Origin: Candidatus Alistipes faecigallinarum
GTDB lineage: Bacteria > Bacteroidota > Bacteroidia > Bacteroidales > Rikenellaceae
DNA length: 64,000 bases
Assembly: GCA_019115605.1 (NCBI GenBank)
Contig: DXDG01000001.1
Span: 1 to 64,000, forward strand
Direction of reading: 5' to 3'
The first letter of the stretch is position 1, and each line of letters opens with the position of its first letter. The notes beneath the pieces are model-generated. The model saw nothing but the letters and a program-made list of their open reading frames with translations. It made no database searches and was not told the origin of the DNA. The position numbers and the translations under genes are program-made. This document shows, piece by piece, positions 59,464 through 64,000 of this stretch.

Positions 59464-62364
59464 ATGAAAAGATTACTGACCCTGACTGTCGTCGTACTCT
59501 CGCTGCTCGCCTCGTCATGCAGCAAGTACAAGTACGAAACCGTGAAGGGAGATCCGATGCAGACGCGGATCTACACGCTCCCGAACGGTCTGAAGGTCTA
59601 CATGAGCGTCAACAAGGAGACGCCCCGCATCCAGACCTACATCGCCGTACGTGTCGGCGGCAAGAACGACCCCGCCGAGACCACCGGCCTGGCCCACTAC
59701 TTCGAGCATCTGATGTTCAAGGGCACGCCCAGCTTCGGCACCTCGGACTATGCGGCCGAGAAGCCGATGCTTGACGAGATCGAGCAGCTCTTCGAGACCT
59801 ACCGCCAGACCGAGGACGAGGCCGAACGCGCGGCGATCTACCACCGCATCGACTCGATCAGCTACGAGGCTTCGAAGATCTCGATTCCGAACGAGTACGA
59901 CAAGCTGATGGCCGCCATCGGCGCCAACGGCACGAACGCCTACACGTCGCAGGACATGACCGTCTACGTCGAGGATATCCCCTCGAACGAGGTCGAGAAC
60001 TGGGCGAAGATCGAGGCCGACCGCTTCCGCAACCCCGTGATCCGCGGCTTCCACACCGAGCTGGAGACCATCTACGAGGAGAAGAACATGTCGCTCACGC
60101 GCGACGCGCGCAAGGTCTGGGAAGCACTCGATGCCGCACTCTTCCCCCACCACCCCTACGGCACGCAGACCGTGCTCGGCACGCAGGAGCACCTGAAGAA
60201 TCCCTCGATCACCAACGTGCGGAACTACCACAAGACCTACTATGTGCCCAACAACATGGCCATCTGCCTCTCGGGTGATCTGAACCCCGACGAGGTGATC
60301 GCGACGATCGACAAGTACTTCGGCGACATGGTGCCCAACGAGAATCTCCCGAAGCTGGAGTTCCAGCCCGAGGAGCCGATCACCGAGCCCGTCGTCCGCG
60401 AGGTCTACGGTCTGGAGGCTGCCAACGTGATGATCGGATGGCGCCTGCCGGGCAACTCGACCGATCCGAACGACGTAGCACAGATCGCCAGCGCCATTCT
60501 CAACAACGGCCAGGCCGGTCTGATCGACCTCGACCTGAACCAGCAGCAGAAGGTGCTGGGCGCCTACGGCGGCTACTCCGGACAGCCCGACTACAGCACG
60601 TTCCTTGTGGGCGGCAGCCCCAAGGCCGGGCAGTCTCTCGAGGAAGTCCGCGACCTGCTGCTGGCCGAAGTGGCCAAGCTGCGTGCGGGCGACTTCGACG
60701 AGAAGCTCATCGAGGCGTCGATCAACAACTTCAAGCTCTACCAAATGAAGGCTTACGAGGACAACGCCTCGCGTGCCGACATGTATGTGCAGTCGTTCAT
60801 CTCGGGCACCGACTGGGCCGACGAGGTGGCACAGCTCGACCGCATGGCGAAGATCACCAAGCAGGATATCGTGGACTGGGCCAACGAGTACCTTGGCGAG
60901 AAGAGCTACGCCATCGTCTACAAACGCGAAGGCGAGGACCGGAACGTACAGAAGATCGCCGCTCCGAAGATCACGCCGATCGTTACGAACCGCGACAAGC
61001 AGAGTGCCTTCCTCACGGAGATCCAGCAGTCAAAGGTAACCCCGATCGAGCCCGTCTTTGTCGATTACCAGAAGGATATGACCCAGTTCGACGTCCGCGA
61101 GGGCATCCACGTCCTCTACAAGAAGAACGAGCTGAACGACATCTTCACGCTCAACTACATCTTCGACACCGGCACGGAGAACGATCCCTCCCTCTCGCTG
61201 GCCTTCGACTACATGAGCTACCTCGGCACCGAGGCCATGTCGGCCGAGCAGATCGCTTCCGAAATGTATGACATCGCCTGCTCGTTCTCGATGTACGCCG
61301 GCAGCAACCAGTGCTCGATCTCCATCTCGGGTCTGAGCGAGAACATGCCGCGGGCGATGGAGATTGTCGAGGGGCTGATTTCGGGAGCCGTGGCCGACGA
61401 GGCGATTCTCGGAAATCTCAAGCAGGATATGATCAAGGAGCGCGCCGATGCCAAACTCAACCAGGCCCGCAACTTCGGCGCCCTGCAGCGCTATCTGTAT
61501 TATGGAGAGGATTACATCAAGCGCACGACCCTCACGAACGACGCCCTTATGGCTCTCGGCTCCGAGCAGCTGATCGCCGCCGTACAGGCGCTCATGGGCA
61601 AGCAGCACGAGGTGCTCTACTACGGTCCGAAGAGCGAAGAGGAGGTGAAGCAGCTCATCGCCGAGAACCACAAGGCAGCCGACGAGCTCGCCCCGCTGGA
61701 GAAGAACTACCCGAAGAAGCAGCTTACGGACCAGAGCAGCGTCATCCTGGCCCAGTACGACGCCAACCAGCTCTACTACCTGCAGTTCTCGAACCGCGGC
61801 GAAGCATTCGACGTGAAGAACGATCCCGCCATCACGCTCTACAACGAGTATTTCGGCGGCAGCATGAACTCGATCTGCTTCCAGGAGATGCGTGAAGCCC
61901 GCGGTCTGGCCTACACGGCACAGGCATGGCTCGCCTCGCCCTCGTTTGCCGGCGACAGCTACAGCTACACCGCCTTCATCGCCACGCAGAACGACAAGAT
62001 GCAGACCGCCATCGAGGCTTTCGACGAGATCATCAACCAGATGCCCGAGTCGGAGGCCGCCTTCCAGATCGCCAAGGATGCCATTATCTCGCGTCTTCGC
62101 ACCGACCGCACCACGGGTGCAGACGTGCTCAACTCCTACATCCTGCTGCGCCGTCTGGGTCTCTCGGAGGACCGCGACCGCCAGATCTTCGAGAAGGTGC
62201 AGACGATGACGCTCGACGACGTGAAGGCCACGCAGCAGCAGTGGGTCAAGGACCGTCCCTACACCTACGGCATTCTGGGCGACATCAAGAACCTCGATCT
62301 GAACTTCCTCAAGACGCTCGGCCCGATCCGCACCGTCTCGCAGGAGGAGATCTTCGGATATTGA
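59464..62364 (+). CDS. M16 family metallopeptidase lipoprotein (pitrilysin-like)
   Basis: A 966-residue protein with two full M16 halves. The catalytic inverted zinc motif HxxEH is HYFEH at residues 78-82 in TTGLAHYFEHLMFKGTP, with the third ligand region in HTELETIYEEKNM. The second half has FGGSMNSICFQEMREARGLAYTAQAW, the substrate-binding, non-catalytic domain. A lipoprotein signal (LTVVVLSLLASSC) places it in the envelope. M16 enzymes of this type degrade peptides. It is followed by a strong bidirectional terminator. Confidence 0.95.
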   Translation: MKRLLTLTVVVLSLLASSCSKYKYETVKGDPMQTRIYTLPNGLKVYMSVNKETPRIQTYIAVRVGGKNDPAETTGLAHYFEHLMFKGTPSFGTSDYAAEKPMLDEIEQLFETYRQTEDEAERAAIYHRIDSISYEASKISIPNEYDKLMAAIGANGTNAYTSQDMTVYVEDIPSNEVENWAKIEADRFRNPVIRGFHTELETIYEEKNMSLTRDARKVWEALDAALFPHHPYGTQTVLGTQEHLKNPSITNVRNYHKTYYVPNNMAICLSGDLNPDEVIATIDKYFGDMVPNENLPKLEFQPEEPITEPVVREVYGLEAANVMIGWRLPGNSTDPNDVAQIASAILNNGQAGLIDLDLNQQQKVLGAYGGYSGQPDYSTFLVGGSPKAGQSLEEVRDLLLAEVAKLRAGDFDEKLIEASINNFKLYQMKAYEDNASRADMYVQSFISGTDWADEVAQLDRMAKITKQDIVDWANEYLGEKSYAIVYKREGEDRNVQKIAAPKITPIVTNRDKQSAFLTEIQQSKVTPIEPVFVDYQKDMTQFDVREGIHVLYKKNELNDIFTLNYIFDTGTENDPSLSLAFDYMSYLGTEAMSAEQIASEMYDIACSFSMYAGSNQCSISISGLSENMPRAMEIVEGLISGAVADEAILGNLKQDMIKERADAKLNQARNFGALQRYLYYGEDYIKRTTLTNDALMALGSEQLIAAVQALMGKQHEVLYYGPKSEEEVKQLIAENHKAADELAPLEKNYPKKQLTDQSSVILAQYDANQLYYLQFSNRGEAFDVKNDPAITLYNEYFGGSMNSICFQEMREARGLAYTAQAWLASPSFAGDSYSYTAFIATQNDKMQTAIEAFDEIINQMPESEAAFQIAKDAIISRLRTDRTTGADVLNSYILLRRLGLSEDRDRQIFEKVQTMTLDDVKATQQQWVKDRPYTYGILGDIKNLDLNFLKTLGPIRTVSQEEIFGY

Positions 62365-62383
62365 TCCCGGATCCTGCGGATAA

Positions 62384-62420
62384 GAAAAACCCCGGAAGCG
62401 TTCGGCTTCCGGGGTTTTTC
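62384..62420. terminator. Bidirectional terminator between the M16 peptidase and ahcY genes
   Basis: Perfect 16-base arms (62384-62399 and 62405-62420) with a 5-base loop. The arms carry A5 on the left and T5 on the right, giving a T-run in both directions for the two convergent genes. Confidence 0.9.
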
Positions 62421-62501
62421 TTGGGTTGCGGCCGGCGCGGAGGAGCACAGTCGGCACAGGGGCCCGCGGTCTGCGCGAACACCCGGCCCCGCCGTCCGCA
62501 A

Positions 62502-63911
62502 TCAATAGCGGTAGTGCTCGGCCTTGTAGGGGCCCTCGACGGGGACTCCGATATAGGCGGCCTGCTTCGGGGTCAGGTGCGTGAGTTCCACGCCGAGGCT
62601 CGCCAGATGCAGGCGTGCCACCTCCTCGTCGAGGTGCTTCGGCAGGCGGTAGACACCCACTTCGAGCTTTTGCTCCCACAGCTCCATCTGTGCGAGGCAC
62701 TGGTTCGTGAAGGAGTTCGACATGACAAACGACGGGTGGCCCGTGGCGCATCCGAGGTTCACCAGACGTCCCTCGGCCAGGATGAAGATCGAGTGGCCGT
62801 CGGGGAAGGTGTATTTGTCGACCTGCGGCTTGATGTTGGTCTTGACGGCCGCGGATTTCTCCAGGCGCGCCATCTGGATCTCGTTGTCAAAGTGGCCGAT
62901 GTTGCAGACAATCGCCTGGTCGCGCATCCGCTCCATGTGTTCGAGGGTGATGATGTCGCAGTTGCCCGTGCAGGTTACGAAGATGTTGCCCTCGGCCAGC
63001 GCGCTCTCGACGGTCTTCACCTCGAAGCCCTCCATGGCGGCCTGCAGGGCGCAGATCGGGTCGATCTCCGTAACGATCACCCGGGCGCCGTACGAACGCA
63101 TCGAACGGGCGCAGCCCTTGCCCACGTCGCCGTAGCCGCAGACGACGACCACCTTGCCGGCGATCATCACGTCCGTGGCACGCTTGATGCCGTCGGCCAG
63201 CGACTCGCGGCAGCCGTAGAGGTTGTCGAACTTCGACTTCGTGCAGGAGTCGTTCACGTTGATGGCCGGGACGAGCAGTTCGCCCGCCTCCTGCATCTGG
63301 TAGAGCCGGTGCACGCCCGTCGTCGTCTCCTCGCTCACACCGCGCCACTCCTCCACCGTGCGGTGCCACTTTCCGGGGTCTTCGGCCAGCAGCGTACGCA
63401 GCGTGCCGAGGATCACCTCCTCCTCGTAGGACGAAGGCTCCACGTCGAGCGTCGCGGCGTCGTTCTCGGCCTTGTAACCCTTGTGGATCAGCAGCGTGGC
63501 ATCGCCGCCGTCATCCACGATGAGCTGCGGGCCCTTGCCTCCGGGGAACGAGAGTGCCATGGCCGTACACCACCAGTACTCGGGCAGCGTCTCGCCCTTC
63601 CAGGCGAAGACCGGGACACCGGCGGCGGCAATGGCCGCAGCGGCATGGTCCTGCGTCGAGAAGATGTTGCACGAGCACCAGCGCACGTCGGCACCCAGCT
63701 CCACGAGGGTTTCGATCAGAATGGCCGTCTGGATCGTCATGTGCAGCGACCCCATCACACGCACCCCCTTGAGGGGCTTCTGCGGGCCATATTTGCGGCG
63801 CACGGCCATCAGACCCGGCATTTCATGCTCGGAGATCTCGATCTCCTTGCGGCCCCACTCGGCCAGCGACATGTCGGCGACCTTGTAGGGAAGATTCAAA
63901 TCCAAATACAT
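62502..63911 (-). CDS. ahcY: Adenosylhomocysteinase
   Basis: A 469-residue NAD-dependent enzyme that splits S-adenosylhomocysteine into homocysteine and adenosine, regenerating the methyl cycle. Motifs are [39 protein letters not shown], the catalytic [21 protein letters not shown] and the NAD-binding [13 protein letters not shown], with the C-terminal KAEHYRY end usual for the family. The length includes the insertion typical of bacterial enzymes of about 470 residues. It starts seven bases after the preceding gene and probably shares its message. Confidence 0.97.
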   Translation of the reverse strand: MYLDLNLPYKVADMSLAEWGRKEIEISEHEMPGLMAVRRKYGPQKPLKGVRVMGSLHMTIQTAILIETLVELGADVRWCSCNIFSTQDHAAAAIAAAGVPVFAWKGETLPEYWWCTAMALSFPGGKGPQLIVDDGGDATLLIHKGYKAENDAATLDVEPSSYEEEVILGTLRTLLAEDPGKWHRTVEEWRGVSEETTTGVHRLYQMQEAGELLVPAINVNDSCTKSKFDNLYGCRESLADGIKRATDVMIAGKVVVVCGYGDVGKGCARSMRSYGARVIVTEIDPICALQAAMEGFEVKTVESALAEGNIFVTCTGNCDIITLEHMERMRDQAIVCNIGHFDNEIQMARLEKSAAVKTNIKPQVDKYTFPDGHSIFILAEGRLVNLGCATGHPSFVMSNSFTNQCLAQMELWEQKLEVGVYRLPKHLDEEVARLHLASLGVELTHLTPKQAAYIGVPVEGPYKAEHYRY

Positions 63912-63918
63912 AGACGTT

Positions 63919-64000
63919 CTATTGATTGTTTTCGTTGATCCGTTTCAAAATTTCATCCCGGTCCCGCACGATCTGCGCCCGCAGCTCCCCGACCGAAGCA
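63919..64000 (-). CDS. C-terminal end of an unidentified protein, truncated by window edge
   Basis: An open frame on the minus strand enters at 64000 and ends at TAG (63919-63921). The last residues read ...[22 protein letters not shown], a charged helical tail. The seven-base gap to ahcY and the shared direction suggest an operon. Nothing else can be said about its identity from 26 residues. Confidence 0.6.
   Translation of the reverse strand, partial: ASVGELRAQIVRDRDEILKRINENNQ

Overview
This 64 kb window is a chromosomal segment of a GC-rich Bacteroidales bacterium, most likely Alistipes or a close relative in Rikenellaceae. The genus is an inference from gene content: GC-rich coding regions, a sulfonolipid/sphingolipid-type alpha-oxoamine synthase, many exported peptidases and an anaerobic glycerol operon. 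The phylum is supported directly by TAnnTTTG promoter elements (Bacteroidetes -7 box, sometimes with a TTTG -33 box about 20 bases upstream) in front of many genes. No insertion sequence, prophage, CRISPR array, rRNA or recognisable transcription factor is present. Genes are tightly packed, often with 4-base ATGA stop/start overlaps, and the only gene-free stretch longer than 300 bases is 20143-20551.

Layout. 1-9.8 kb: partial tRNA-Gly, an alpha-oxoamine synthase, a DAACS symporter, a radical SAM protein, YaaA, a lipocalin, dxs, then pyrH, a TlpA-like thioredoxin, frr and an outer-membrane protein. 9.8-17.1 kb: a complete minus-strand glycerol operon, glpA-glpB-glpC-glpK-glpF plus an outer-membrane barrel, preceded by a Bacteroidetes promoter and a 35-bp palindrome. 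17.2-25.0 kb: a GT2 glycosyltransferase, dsbD and two tandem M3 metallopeptidases. 25.0-34.1 kb: one compact plus-strand run of rsmE, six genes of a hydrogenase-4/complex I-like membrane complex and a pair of half-size CHR transporters. 34.2-40.8 kb (minus): small membrane protein, YqaA, rRNA methyltransferase, GH2 beta-galactosidase and U32 protein. 40.9-44.7 kb (plus): sulfatase, serS, a 55-residue ferredoxin and a sugar O-acetyltransferase. 44.7-51.0 kb (minus): cysS, lipoprotein, MATE, cytidylate-kinase-like protein, prfB, NamZ-family muramidase. 51.2-64 kb: DUF2723 protein, DPP III, DUF1080 protein, panC-panD, DUF456 protein, M16 peptidase, ahcY and the end of a further gene.

The most notable system is the 25.7-33.0 kb complex. 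Its membrane subunits keep the charged residues expected of antiporter-like proton channels. The large subunit has lost all four cysteines that bind the NiFe site, and the small subunit has lost the ligands of the proximal iron-sulfur cluster. Only one [4Fe-4S] site, in a fused ferredoxin-like segment, remains. It is therefore an energy-converting-hydrogenase-related (Ehr-type) complex rather than a hydrogenase, and it sits in the same gene run as a chromate-type transporter pair.

The remaining content fits an anaerobic gut bacterium living on peptides, host glycans and glycerol: two M3 peptidases, an M49 and an M16 peptidase with lipoprotein or secretion signals, a GH2 beta-galactosidase, a serine-type sulfatase, a NamZ-type muramidase and the quinone-linked GlpABC dehydrogenase.
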